Source of the DNA: Candidatus Saccharimonadota bacterium
GTDB taxonomy: Bacteria > Patescibacteriota > Saccharimonadia > Saccharimonadales > OFTM59
Assembly (NCBI GenBank): GCA_029260855.1
Contig: JAJDCK010000011.1
Coordinates: forward strand, 75,978 to 127,969
DNA length: 51,992 nucleotides
Reading direction: 5' to 3'
Part shown: piece after piece, positions 26,046 through 34,893 of the stretch
How positions within the stretch are numbered: position 1 is the first letter of the stretch
Layout of the letters: each line of letters opens with the position of its first letter
Position numbers and translations under genes: made by a program
Notes under the pieces: model-generated
What the model was told of the DNA's origin: nothing
Seen by the model: the letters and a program-made list of their open reading frames with translations, nothing else
The model's database searches: none

Positions 26046-27429
26046 ATCTAAACACAAAAAACCAACCTATTATGATTATGACCTGGTAGTTATAGGTACA
26101 GGCGCTGGTGGCGGCGTGGCGGCCCATGTTGCAGCAAAAGCTGGCAAAAAAGTTGCTGTTGTTGAGATGGAAAAGCTTGGGGGCGAGTGCCCTAATTTTG
26201 GTTGTGTGCCTACTAAAGCGCTATTAATGGCCGCAGAAACTTATAAGACGGCGCTGAATGGCGAGCGCTTTGGTCTGCGTACAGAGCAAATCGGGTATGA
26301 CTTCAAGGCCGTAAAGGCCTGGAAGGACCAAGCTGTATTAAATACTGGCACCGATGAGGGGGCGGAGTTTTACGCCCGAGAGGGCATAAAAGTTATTACC
26401 GGTCATGCGCATTTTATTAATCCGTGGAGCATATCTGTGAACGGACGTCGTTATGTAGCCCATAAGTTTCTGATAGCTACCGGCACAAAATCTGTAGTGC
26501 CGCCCATACCTGGGCTTGTAGAGGCTGGCTATATGACTTACCGCGACGCCATTGAGCTAAGCACCCCACCTAAGTCATTGTTCGTTATTGGTGGCGGAGC
26601 TATTGGCTGCGAGTTCACCGAATTATTTAGCTCATTTGGCACAAAAGTGCACGTTGCCGATATGGCGCCCAGGCTTATTGGTCTAGAAGATCCTGAAGTC
26701 GGCGAGTTAATTGGCGCTTTATACAAGCAGCGAGGCATAGGTGTACATACCAACGCAAAGATAACACGGGTCAGCACAGACGCAGGCAAGAAGATCGTAC
26801 ATTTTGAAGTAGGCAGCAGAACACAACAAGTGTCTGTTGATGAAATATTATTATCATCCGGCAAAGCGCCCAATACAGACCTAGGGCTAGAAAACGCCGG
26901 TGTTATATATGACCGCAGCGGGATCAAGGTAAACGACCATATGCAGACTTCATCAAAACACATTTATGCGGCCGGAGACATCGTTGGGCCGTACCGTTTC
27001 ACCCACACTGCGTCATACCAAAGTCGGGTCGCTGTGCATAATATGTTCCATCGCAAGAATCAAGTAGTCGCTAGATACCATGCGGTACCACGCTGTGTAT
27101 TTACTGACCCGGAGATTGCTTGTGTCGGCCATACCGAACAACAATTGAAAGAAAAGAATTTTGCTTATCGTACAGCAGCGGTTCCTATTACGGTTATTGG
27201 TCGAGCCAACACCAGCGGTGTTGATAGTGGGTTTGTAAAAGTTATTGCTAGCGAAAAGGGGACATTATTAGGCGCAAGCATAGTCAGCCCGCGAGCTGGC
27301 GAGATGATTCACGAGCTTACACTTGCTGTTCAGCATGGTATGAAAGCCCGCCAGGTCGCCGAAACAATACACGCCTTCCCTACTTGGTCAGAAGCCGTCC
27401 GGGCCGCCTGCAATAAAATCAGATCTTAA
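26038..27429 (+). CDS. Pyridine nucleotide-disulfide oxidoreductase (mercuric reductase/dihydrolipoamide dehydrogenase-like)
   Basis: VIGTGAGGGVAAHVAAKAGKKVAVVE, GGECPNFGCVPTKALL, C-terminal HAFPTWSEAVRAA. Confidence 0.93.
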   Translation: MYKSKHKKPTYYDYDLVVIGTGAGGGVAAHVAAKAGKKVAVVEMEKLGGECPNFGCVPTKALLMAAETYKTALNGERFGLRTEQIGYDFKAVKAWKDQAVLNTGTDEGAEFYAREGIKVITGHAHFINPWSISVNGRRYVAHKFLIATGTKSVVPPIPGLVEAGYMTYRDAIELSTPPKSLFVIGGGAIGCEFTELFSSFGTKVHVADMAPRLIGLEDPEVGELIGALYKQRGIGVHTNAKITRVSTDAGKKIVHFEVGSRTQQVSVDEILLSSGKAPNTDLGLENAGVIYDRSGIKVNDHMQTSSKHIYAAGDIVGPYRFTHTASYQSRVAVHNMFHRKNQVVARYHAVPRCVFTDPEIACVGHTEQQLKEKNFAYRTAAVPITVIGRANTSGVDSGFVKVIASEKGTLLGASIVSPRAGEMIHELTLAVQHGMKARQVAETIHAFPTWSEAVRAACNKIRS

Positions 27430-27827
27430 TGAACAGACGCTTAAGAAATAGACCCCAAAATCACAGACGCTTATTTGACCTTCTTTTTGTGCCAAAAACT
27501 TCTGGCGACAAGCTACTCTTCAATATTGGCCGCTTTACCGGAGCAGCCTTCCTATTCGCGCCTGCAATTTTGGGTTGGCTGGCAGAGGAGAGCTTGATTT
27601 ACAAATCTGTTTTAGCTTTAACCGTAATATGCATATTACTATTCTTTACAGCTTTTACCCTGTTAACTATTAGAAAAATTGGACGTGAGGGCGGTAAATT
27701 TAGTTGGCCAGCTCAAACTCTTTATTTCTCTAGAAAATTATTTTTATTCGTATTCTTTCCAGCGATTGTGTTTACTTTTTTAATACTTTTATGGGCATAT
27801 ATAACGAACCAACCAATTTTTCAGTAA
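27429..27827 (+). CDS. Integral membrane hypothetical protein
   Basis: 132 aa, hydrophobic helices, overlaps the previous stop (ATGA-type). Confidence 0.65.
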   Translation: MNRRLRNRPQNHRRLFDLLFVPKTSGDKLLFNIGRFTGAAFLFAPAILGWLAEESLIYKSVLALTVICILLFFTAFTLLTIRKIGREGGKFSWPAQTLYFSRKLFLFVFFPAIVFTFLILLWAYITNQPIFQ

Positions 27828-27835
27828 ATAACAAA

Positions 27836-27872
27836 AGCCACCTTTGTAGGTGGCCTTCATTTTCTGGTGGGG
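27836..27872. repeat. Direct repeat of the tRNA-Ile2 terminator plus acceptor end (distal copy)
   Basis: gccacctttgtaggtggccttcattttctggtgggg; shares taggtggccttcattttctggtgggg with the copy at the tRNA 3' end. Confidence 0.9.
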
Positions 27873-28072
27873 ACGGTGTCAGTTTATTTGAAACACGCCC
27901 ACTAGAAGACCTCCTAGCAGATATAGCAGTTGGCTGGAATGATACGCGGCGCATCATAGGCAATCTACGGTCCAGTAAAACACCTGAATTAAGCTATGTC
28001 CTATAAGAGGTCATGACCATTAGGGCGAGAGTGTTTGAAACAAAGGGTAAAAACTATTTTACAATTATACGC

Positions 28073-28774
28073 TCATATGACACCCGGACGTAGCGCTAAC
28101 AACGCTGCACGTAACGACATATCACCTAAAGCGCCCGGCAATTCTGCCGCGGTTGGAGTCAGCAAGGCATCAGCGTATTGCCAGCGTATATGGCTAGGGT
28201 TTGCAGTTGCTGCGTTGGGCGACTCGGTGCCCAAAAATGCAGCTAATCTAGAGTTGCCCTGTTGCGTTTCTGGATTATCAGCATAGATTTCCAAATTACT
28301 GCCACCCGAAAGCCTTAGCCAAAACAGGCCCTCACCACCCTCTTGTACGTCTAGTTCTGTAATTTCAGCCAAGTCAGATACGCGTAAAGGCAGATTCATA
28401 ACAAATCTCCTGTCTGTGCTGTTTTTCGCACGATCGCCATCAATTTCGCAAACACCCGCCCCTTGGTTAAGTCTTGCGCCAAAAACGACGCTACACCGTC
28501 TAACTGCTCGACTGCCGAGCATGGCGGCTCTATTGATTCTCGCAATTGTCTCTTCTAGTGGAGGTGCTTCACCGGTACGTATAACTAATAAATCTACTCG
28601 CTTTTTAAGAGTATGTTGTGTAGTGGAGTATTTATCGAACTCCATGGCACCGTGCGGGGTGTTAAAAGTACCAGATGTCAGTCTCGTTGACTCATCTAAG
28701 CGTTGCCCGTCTTCGTTAAAACAGGAGACTCGAACAGGCTGTGTCTCTACGTCTGTAATAAATAATGGACTCAT
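28073..28774 (-). CDS. Hypothetical protein (233 aa), sole ORF of the tRNA-Ile2-adjacent segment
   Basis: Complete ORF, no recognised domain. Confidence 0.65.
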   Translation of the reverse strand: MSPLFITDVETQPVRVSCFNEDGQRLDESTRLTSGTFNTPHGAMEFDKYSTTQHTLKKRVDLLVIRTGEAPPLEETIARINRAAMLGSRAVRRCSVVFGARLNQGAGVCEIDGDRAKNSTDRRFVMNLPLRVSDLAEITELDVQEGGEGLFWLRLSGGSNLEIYADNPETQQGNSRLAAFLGTESPNAATANPSHIRWQYADALLTPTAAELPGALGDMSLRAALLALRPGVI

Positions 28775-28828
28775 CGGCCGTATTATCGTACTGCTATACT
28801 ATTTATGCAAGCACTAGCAAATAAGTTT

Positions 28829-28847
28829 TGGTGGGGGTGGATGGAAT
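28829..28847. repeat. 19-bp copy of the tRNA-Ile2 3' end
   Basis: tggtgggggtggatggaat, identical to 29001-29019. Confidence 0.95.
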
Positions 28848-28965
28848 AAGCCTTCGGCTTGCGCTCTGCAGCCATGCTCGGAATCTATTCCTGCGCGTGG
28901 CTTTGATCTTCTAACCATTTTTGCTATTGCAAAAATCTGGTTCGCTTCCCACGCAACATGCAGAA

Positions 28966-29000
28966 AATAAAAACCACCTTGATAGGTGGCCTTCATTTTC
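28966..29000 (-). terminator. Terminator of the tRNA-Ile2-like gene
   Basis: Minus strand CCACCTatcaAGGTGGtttttatttt. Confidence 0.75.
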
Positions 29001-29076
29001 TGGTGGGGGTGGATGGAATCGAACCATCTACCAAGCGGTTATGAGCCGCCTGCTCTAACCGATGAGCTACACCCCC
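29001..29076 (-). tRNA. tRNA with CAT anticodon, probable tRNA-Ile2 (TilS substrate)
   Basis: GGGGGTGTAGCTCATCGGTTAGAGCAGGCGGCTCATAACCGCTTGGTAGATGGTTCGATTCCATCCACCCCCACCA; D-arm/anticodon arm resembles bacterial tRNA-Ile(CAU). Confidence 0.88.
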
Positions 29077-29403
29077 TTGTCGTCGTCAGAGCCGGCTAGA
29101 AGAGCTAGCCAGTAATGTGAGCAAAACACATTCCCTCACATTACAGCCTAGCTCAGCGCCACTCTTCCTCTCAAAATCACAAACAGCAACCTTATGATTG
29201 GTTTATAATTTTGACTTAACTTATTCTAACAGAGAGATTATAGATTAAAAATCATTACCTTGATATGCGCTGTAATTTGAGTGCTCAGTTTACCAATTTC
29301 AATAAAATCGCCTGCTGCTTGTCAGACCATTAAACGGGTACGACATCTCTAGCGCAACCAGAGTCACATCTTAACGTCTAAATTCTTATAATTAGAGGCT
29401 AAG

Positions 29404-29559
29404 TTAGTATAAGCTGCTACCATCACGCATAAACACGTAATAGACTAGACCGTACACTATAGATGCGACCACAAGATATATAACGACCCACTGCCACATT
29501 GGCCGCTTGCTATAGCTTTTTGGTGGTTGTTGGTTTGGCGATTGCGATTCCGGATCCAT
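29404..29559 (-). CDS. Putative 51-aa single-TM small protein
   Basis: MDPESQSPNQQPPKSYSKRPMWQWVVIYLVVASIVYGLVYYVFMRDGSSLY*. Confidence 0.6.
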   Translation of the reverse strand: MDPESQSPNQQPPKSYSKRPMWQWVVIYLVVASIVYGLVYYVFMRDGSSLY

Positions 29560-29636
29560 ATTAAAGGCCCCTTTAATTAACGCCTCTAATTATACTCCGT
29601 CCGTACAACACATCTTGGTTAGAGCAATTTCAGGGT

Positions 29637-30068
29637 TTAAATATCTCGGTTGCGACGGTTGATTGTTAGTAGCCTTGCGATGCCGTAACCAAGTAGAGCA
29701 TATACAGCCATGGCGACCAGCGCCTCTATCTCAAAACGAGACACGCCGTAGCGAACCTGATATCCAAATAAGCCCAAGAACGGTGCTACAAACGGATAAG
29801 TAACACTGTAGACAAGATCAGCAAAAGCGTTAGCACGGTTAGCTCCAAGTAGTGAAAGCACGAACCGGAATGCCAAGAGTGTAATAATTAACCCTGTAAT
29901 AAACCAAACTACCCGCGCGGCTGTATTAGGGGCGTCATTGTCGCGAGCTACTGTTCGCTCGGCAACAACAGGCTCATTGGTAGTTGTGGTGGTAACACGA
30001 CGTACTGCTTGCCCTGAATCACCGTTGTTAACAACTCGTTCTCTAGTTTCTTGAATTTGTTCGGCCAT
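29637..30068 (-). CDS. YggT-like membrane protein
   Basis: Two TM helices, FVLSLLGANRANAFADLVYSVTYPFVAPFLGLF; RBS AAAGGAGA. Confidence 0.75.
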   Translation of the reverse strand: MAEQIQETRERVVNNGDSGQAVRRVTTTTTNEPVVAERTVARDNDAPNTAARVVWFITGLIITLLAFRFVLSLLGANRANAFADLVYSVTYPFVAPFLGLFGYQVRYGVSRFEIEALVAMAVYALLGYGIARLLTINRRNRDI

Positions 30069-30134
30069 TTATAAATCTCCTTTAGATTGTTCTAGTATGT
30101 CACAGTCCCGCAACCGGACTATTAGAATTCTCTT

Positions 30135-30677
30135 TTAGAGAAGAAACATTAACAAAGCCATGGCGAACATACCAAAATCCTCCACAAGGCTCACCTTAGA
30201 TAAAGGCAGCTTAATGAACGTGCCCAAACAAGCACACATAATATTAGATTCATTGCGCAGCTCTTTCCAGACACCGAGTGCGCCTATGCCTGTTATAAGT
30301 ATGGTAATAACGTTTAAGGTGTTTGAGTTATCAAATAATAGATATGCGACACCTAAAGTCCCCTCAACAAAGGGGTAGGCGTACGCCCAAAACACAAAAC
30401 GCTTCGCGATTACATCATAACCCCTAAACGCCCCGACAAAATTCTCCATATTTATAAACTTAAAGGCAGCGAAACTAATGAAAAATACAGCCATAAAATC
30501 GCTCAAAAATCGTTCCAAGCCCCATCCACGCGCCCAGCCCAAAAGTAAACTAATCGCAAGGATAAGCCCAACTACACCAGCAAATTTCTTATACTCCTGG
30601 GGCGACTCCTCTACCCCTTCATCCAGATGAATATGGTGGATTTCGTGCTCGTCGTGCATATACAAACATTTTATCAT
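30135..30677 (-). CDS. Integral membrane protein (MauE/DoxX-like)
   Basis: 180 aa, 4 TM, His-rich N-terminus (HDEHEIHHIHLDEG). Confidence 0.6.
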   Translation of the reverse strand: MIKCLYMHDEHEIHHIHLDEGVEESPQEYKKFAGVVGLILAISLLLGWARGWGLERFLSDFMAVFFISFAAFKFINMENFVGAFRGYDVIAKRFVFWAYAYPFVEGTLGVAYLLFDNSNTLNVITILITGIGALGVWKELRNESNIMCACLGTFIKLPLSKVSLVEDFGMFAMALLMFLL

Positions 30678-30733
30678 GCACGCATAACAAGAATATTGGT
30701 CGTTAGGCTAACTAAATGGTTCAAGCTAGGTTT

Positions 30734-31684
30734 TTATATATCTAGCAACAAACGCTCTAAAAGCTCGCTAGCAGTAGTACAGTTCATGAGTTGTTCTCGG
30801 AGTTCCTTGGCGCCGTCGAAGCCATTGATATAAATTTTGCAAAACTTATTAAGTGTATGAAGCTTGCGCTCGCTGTTCGGCCAGGTTGTCATAAACAGTT
30901 CAATATGGCTTTTGTACAAATCTAGCCGTTGGCGCCTAGAGTAGCCCAGCCATGGACTGCTCAAAGAAAAGACGAACGGATCATGGAAAATACCCCGGCC
31001 TATCATGATACCGTCTAGTTTATGATCGCCAGCCAGCGCTTCGCCTTGCTGTCTCGTCATGGCGTCACCATTGCCTATGATCTTCGTGTCGGGGCATAGG
31101 CGATCCCTTAACGCGCGTACTTCACCAATCATTTCCCAATTAGCGGGGGCATTACTAAGCTGCTTCGCTGTTCGGCCATGGATAGTTAACGCGTTAAGCT
31201 TTTGACTAAGTAAGAGCTCGTGCCAGGTCAGATCAATTTCATTGAACCCAAGCCGTGTCTTGACGCTGACCGGCAGCTCACCAGCGCCTTCTTGTGTTGC
31301 TCTGATTATCTCAAGAGCCGCCGCCCTATTCTTGATAAGGGCAACGCAGCACCCGTTCCTAATGACTGTCTTGACCGGGCAGCCCATATTTAGGTCAACA
31401 CCGGCATATCCCATATCTTTTAATTCTTTGGCTGTCTTGTAGAAATTTTCGGGTGTCTTGCCCCATAACTGAGCTATAATCGGCCTGTCCGTCTGGGCAA
31501 GCTTCAGTTTTGGCATTAATTTTTTGCGGCCAGGACTTTGCAGACCATCTACGTTAACGAATTCAGTAAAATATAAATCTGGCGGTGCTACGCTAGCAAT
31601 AATTTGGCGAAAAACGGTGTCAGTAACATCATCCATTGGCGCCAACACAAAGAATGGCCTCGGCAATTGATCCCAGATAGTCAT
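30734..31684 (-). CDS. dus: tRNA-dihydrouridine synthase
   Basis: LAPMDDVTDTVFRQ, GVDLNMGCPVKTVIRNGCC, LTIHGRTAKQ, GNGDAM. Confidence 0.95.
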   Translation of the reverse strand: MTIWDQLPRPFFVLAPMDDVTDTVFRQIIASVAPPDLYFTEFVNVDGLQSPGRKKLMPKLKLAQTDRPIIAQLWGKTPENFYKTAKELKDMGYAGVDLNMGCPVKTVIRNGCCVALIKNRAAALEIIRATQEGAGELPVSVKTRLGFNEIDLTWHELLLSQKLNALTIHGRTAKQLSNAPANWEMIGEVRALRDRLCPDTKIIGNGDAMTRQQGEALAGDHKLDGIMIGRGIFHDPFVFSLSSPWLGYSRRQRLDLYKSHIELFMTTWPNSERKLHTLNKFCKIYINGFDGAKELREQLMNCTTASELLERLLLDI

Positions 31685-31836
31685 TACCTATTATTCTAAC
31701 CGACAGGGGGCTCCTGGTCACTATTTTCCAATAGTTCGTATATATTGGTTTGTCTCGGTTTGCCTGAAACTTGCCCCGTCGGGGTCACAAAGTCTTTGAC
31801 CGGGTAACAATGCTCGTGCTCGTATGCAATAATTGA

Positions 31837-32535
31837 ATGATGGATAGTCTTATGAGCCTTGCTGCTCTTATTGCCCCGGTAATTATTATTGCCGTGTTTG
31901 CCTTACCTTACGTGGTCTCCATTGTGCGTCACCGTGGCTTTATGGGCCTAGCTATTATCTTTGCACTAGCGGCCTATACTTTGGCGGTTATGACACTTGC
32001 CGTTCAGACTGGCCTGCCTTACGGCAGGTTCGTATACGACAGCGCTCTTGGCTATAAACTTTTTGGCATTGTGCCATGGGTTGTAATTGTAGTATATCCA
32101 GCGCTGTTATTAGCCCTCTTTTGGGCGGCAAGCAAGTTTACCCACAAGACTAGCCGTATAGCCATGACAACTTTACTCGGTGTGTTAGCCAGCCTCATGC
32201 TAGACCCTATATTGGTAAAGCTTGAGTTGTGGCAGTGGGAGAATCCTGGCCCCTTTTACGGAGTCCCTGTCCTCAGTTTTGTCGGCTGGTTTTTTAGCTC
32301 ACTGATCGGGGCTACCATACTCCACTTGATGTGGAGCCAGGAAGCGCTTGTTCCAAGAGGGGTTTCATACAGCGGTTTGTCGCTCATACTATTCTGGACC
32401 GGAGCAAATGTAGGTGTAGAGCAATGGATTCCGGCAGCGATAGGCGGTGTAATTGGTGGGCTGATGCTATTGTTAGCCGGAATCGAACGCTGGGGGCCCT
32501 ACTCCCAGCGGAAAACTTTGAAGGCGATCAAGTAG
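31837..32535 (+). CDS. Carotenoid biosynthesis protein CruF/DUF422-like membrane protein
   Basis: LGYKLFGIVPWVVIVVYP, RIAMTTLLGVLASLMLDPILVKLELWQWENPGPFYGVPVLSFVGWF. Confidence 0.82.
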   Translation: MMDSLMSLAALIAPVIIIAVFALPYVVSIVRHRGFMGLAIIFALAAYTLAVMTLAVQTGLPYGRFVYDSALGYKLFGIVPWVVIVVYPALLLALFWAASKFTHKTSRIAMTTLLGVLASLMLDPILVKLELWQWENPGPFYGVPVLSFVGWFFSSLIGATILHLMWSQEALVPRGVSYSGLSLILFWTGANVGVEQWIPAAIGGVIGGLMLLLAGIERWGPYSQRKTLKAIK

Positions 32536-33596
32536 ATCACCAGTGTCCATACGCCGATGATGGCCAGCTGAGGCCCAAGATCTAAAAGGGTCTTGCCTTC
32601 TGTCAGGACCATCCGCAGCCCATCTACAATTGGCGTGAGCGGTATGAACTGCGTAACATTCTGTAGCCAAACAGGCATCAAAAAAGTCGGGAAGAAGATG
32701 CCCGACAAGAACATCATCGGCAACGTTATAATCTGGGTCAACGGCGCTGCCTGATTAGCATCTTTCGCCCAACCGGCGATTGCCATGCCAAACCCAAAGA
32801 TACAAGCCGTACCAATCATACTAAACAGGGCGAAGCTTATATAATCTCCGCGCATGTTGAAGTCAAATATTAATAAAGCTGTGATAAACAAGAATGCAAT
32901 CGATATCATACCCACAAATATTCGGTTCAGCGCAGTGGCTACAATAAGCTGCCAAGCACGAATCGGAGCAACTTTCATTCGCCTAAGTGACCCGGTTTTT
33001 TTGTCTACCGTAAAGCCTTCGCTCATACTAAAGATACCAAGCCCCATAATAGAAAAACCGAGCAAGCCAGCAAGAGTGTAGTCGAAACGAGTTAGGTTAG
33101 CGGTCTGAATTGGCTTTGATTCTAGCTGAAGGGGCTTCTCTACCTGTACCAGCTCGGCATTAATACTGTCCAGGACCCCTTGTAGCGTGGCTTGAAAACC
33201 TGACGCTACTTGCTCATCGCCCGGGTCAAAGTAGCTGGTAAGCGTGCCGCTGGGTCGTCCCTGTTCGTCCAAGGCCCCAAAGCCCTCTGGTATTTCAAGG
33301 ATCGCGTCAAACTCACCACGGCCCATTTTTTCTTTGGCTGATTCAAAATCGGTTTCTGTAATCTGAAAGATCTCGCCATTCTTAGTTTCCTCCACGAAAG
33401 TTTTAGAAAAATCAGTCTGCGATTTATTTATCAGTGCCACATTAAAGCTGGGAGACTCGTTGCCCCCAAATATAAAACCAAAAATCACGAGAAAGATAAG
33501 CGGAAAAACCAAGGTAAAAAACAGGGCAATTTTGTCACGAAAAAAGCGTAGCGTGAATAATTTGGTCATAATCCAAACAGCATTTAGGTCTTTCAT
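32499..33596 (-). CDS. ABC-2 type transporter permease
   Basis: Six TM with large N-terminal outer loop, ABC-2 pattern; overlaps its ATPase gene. Confidence 0.88.
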   Translation of the reverse strand: MKDLNAVWIMTKLFTLRFFRDKIALFFTLVFPLIFLVIFGFIFGGNESPSFNVALINKSQTDFSKTFVEETKNGEIFQITETDFESAKEKMGRGEFDAILEIPEGFGALDEQGRPSGTLTSYFDPGDEQVASGFQATLQGVLDSINAELVQVEKPLQLESKPIQTANLTRFDYTLAGLLGFSIMGLGIFSMSEGFTVDKKTGSLRRMKVAPIRAWQLIVATALNRIFVGMISIAFLFITALLIFDFNMRGDYISFALFSMIGTACIFGFGMAIAGWAKDANQAAPLTQIITLPMMFLSGIFFPTFLMPVWLQNVTQFIPLTPIVDGLRMVLTEGKTLLDLGPQLAIIGVWTLVIYLIAFKVFRWE

Positions 33597-34351
33597 TCGC
33601 GCAGGTCCTTTCCGGTCAGATCAATAAACACATCTTCAAGGTCAGCTTGCTGAACTTCAGCCTTCTTCTTAAAGCCTTTTTTTAACAAGTCTTTGATCAA
33701 ATTATCGGGCGTATCCAACGCGATAATTTTACCGTTGTCCATAATAGCTACACGGTCACACAGCAACTGAGCCTCTTCCATGTAGTGAGTTGTAAGAACT
33801 ATAGTTATACCTGTTTTTTGAATATCTTGTACGAGCTCCCACAAATTACGACGCGCCTGGGGATCAAGCCCGGTTGTAGGTTCATCCAGAAACAAAACTT
33901 TCGGCTTGTTAACCAGGGCCGAGGCCACACTGAATCGCTGCCTTTGCCCACCAGATAATGTATCTACCGTGCTTTTGGCTTTGTCTCTTAAGTTGACCAT
34001 CTCAAGTAGCTTATAAGGGTGGACCGTTTGGTGGTACATACCCCCAAATAGCCTGAGCAGCTCAACCAACGTTAGCTGGTTAAAAAAACTGGTGCTTTGA
34101 AGCTGTACGCCTATAATTTCTTTGACTTTGTGGGGGTGTTTTTTGACATCTATGCCATCAAGCAGCGCACCGCCCCCGTCAATCGGCCGAAGAGCCTCAA
34201 GCATTTCTAGCGTAGTTGTTTTGCCTGCTCCGTTTGGGCCAAGGATACCAAAGACCTCTCCTTCGCGTACATCAAAATCTATGCCTCTAACAGTAGTCTT
34301 CTTACCGTACTTCTTAGTCAGCCCCCGAACCTCAACAATTGTCTCCGCCAT
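33593..34351 (-). CDS. ABC transporter ATP-binding protein
   Basis: GPNGAGKTTTLEML, LSGGQRQRFSVA, LFLDEPTTGLDP. Confidence 0.95.
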   Translation of the reverse strand: MAETIVEVRGLTKKYGKKTTVRGIDFDVREGEVFGILGPNGAGKTTTLEMLEALRPIDGGGALLDGIDVKKHPHKVKEIIGVQLQSTSFFNQLTLVELLRLFGGMYHQTVHPYKLLEMVNLRDKAKSTVDTLSGGQRQRFSVASALVNKPKVLFLDEPTTGLDPQARRNLWELVQDIQKTGITIVLTTHYMEEAQLLCDRVAIMDNGKIIALDTPDNLIKDLLKKGFKKKAEVQQADLEDVFIDLTGKDLRE

Positions 34352-34405
34352 AGATTTAATACTATAGCGATTCCAAGCGTACAGGACAAATATTTGCTAG
34401 TAGCT

Positions 34406-34804
34406 CTAACTGACTAGCTCAGTTTTTGCACGTTTATAACTAGTTCGCATGGCTACTCTCAGCCCCTTACGGACAGCATTCAACTTTTGCAAAGCCTCGT
34501 CTTTATTCAGATCATTTCGGTTGGTATTTGGATTTGCGCTTTTAAGTTCTCTGTATGTAGTAGAGCACATACCTGCCACGATTCCATGCCATAAGGATAA
34601 ACCTTGAGCTTCTTCTCCAGGGGTTCTAGGTACTGGTAGGTTGCCACTTGCTTGTACGGCCACTGTCCAGGCTAAAGCCTCTTCAGCAGTCATACCATTC
34701 GCAGCGACTAGGCTGTCTATAACTTGTGAACCGTCAGCTTTCTCAATAAAAGCTTCCGTAAGTACAACGTAATCTGGCATCGTACTGACAGGATTATCGA
34801 TCAT
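34406..34804 (-). CDS. Hypothetical protein (132 aa)
   Basis: Complete ORF, no family recognised. Confidence 0.55.
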   Translation of the reverse strand: MIDNPVSTMPDYVVLTEAFIEKADGSQVIDSLVAANGMTAEEALAWTVAVQASGNLPVPRTPGEEAQGLSLWHGIVAGMCSTTYRELKSANPNTNRNDLNKDEALQKLNAVRKGLRVAMRTSYKRAKTELVS

Positions 34805-34893
34805 TTGAATATTATATCATGCTTGTTAACATTATGCAAAAGCACGAAACAGAATAACTTGTGTGTATAGCCCAAATATTGTAAAATATAAAG

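Noticed and set aside
28848-28980. Integron attC site
   Set aside because: Bulged palindrome present, but RYYYAAC/GTTRRRY core boxes are not convincingly matched and no intI is in the window; kept only as an analogy.
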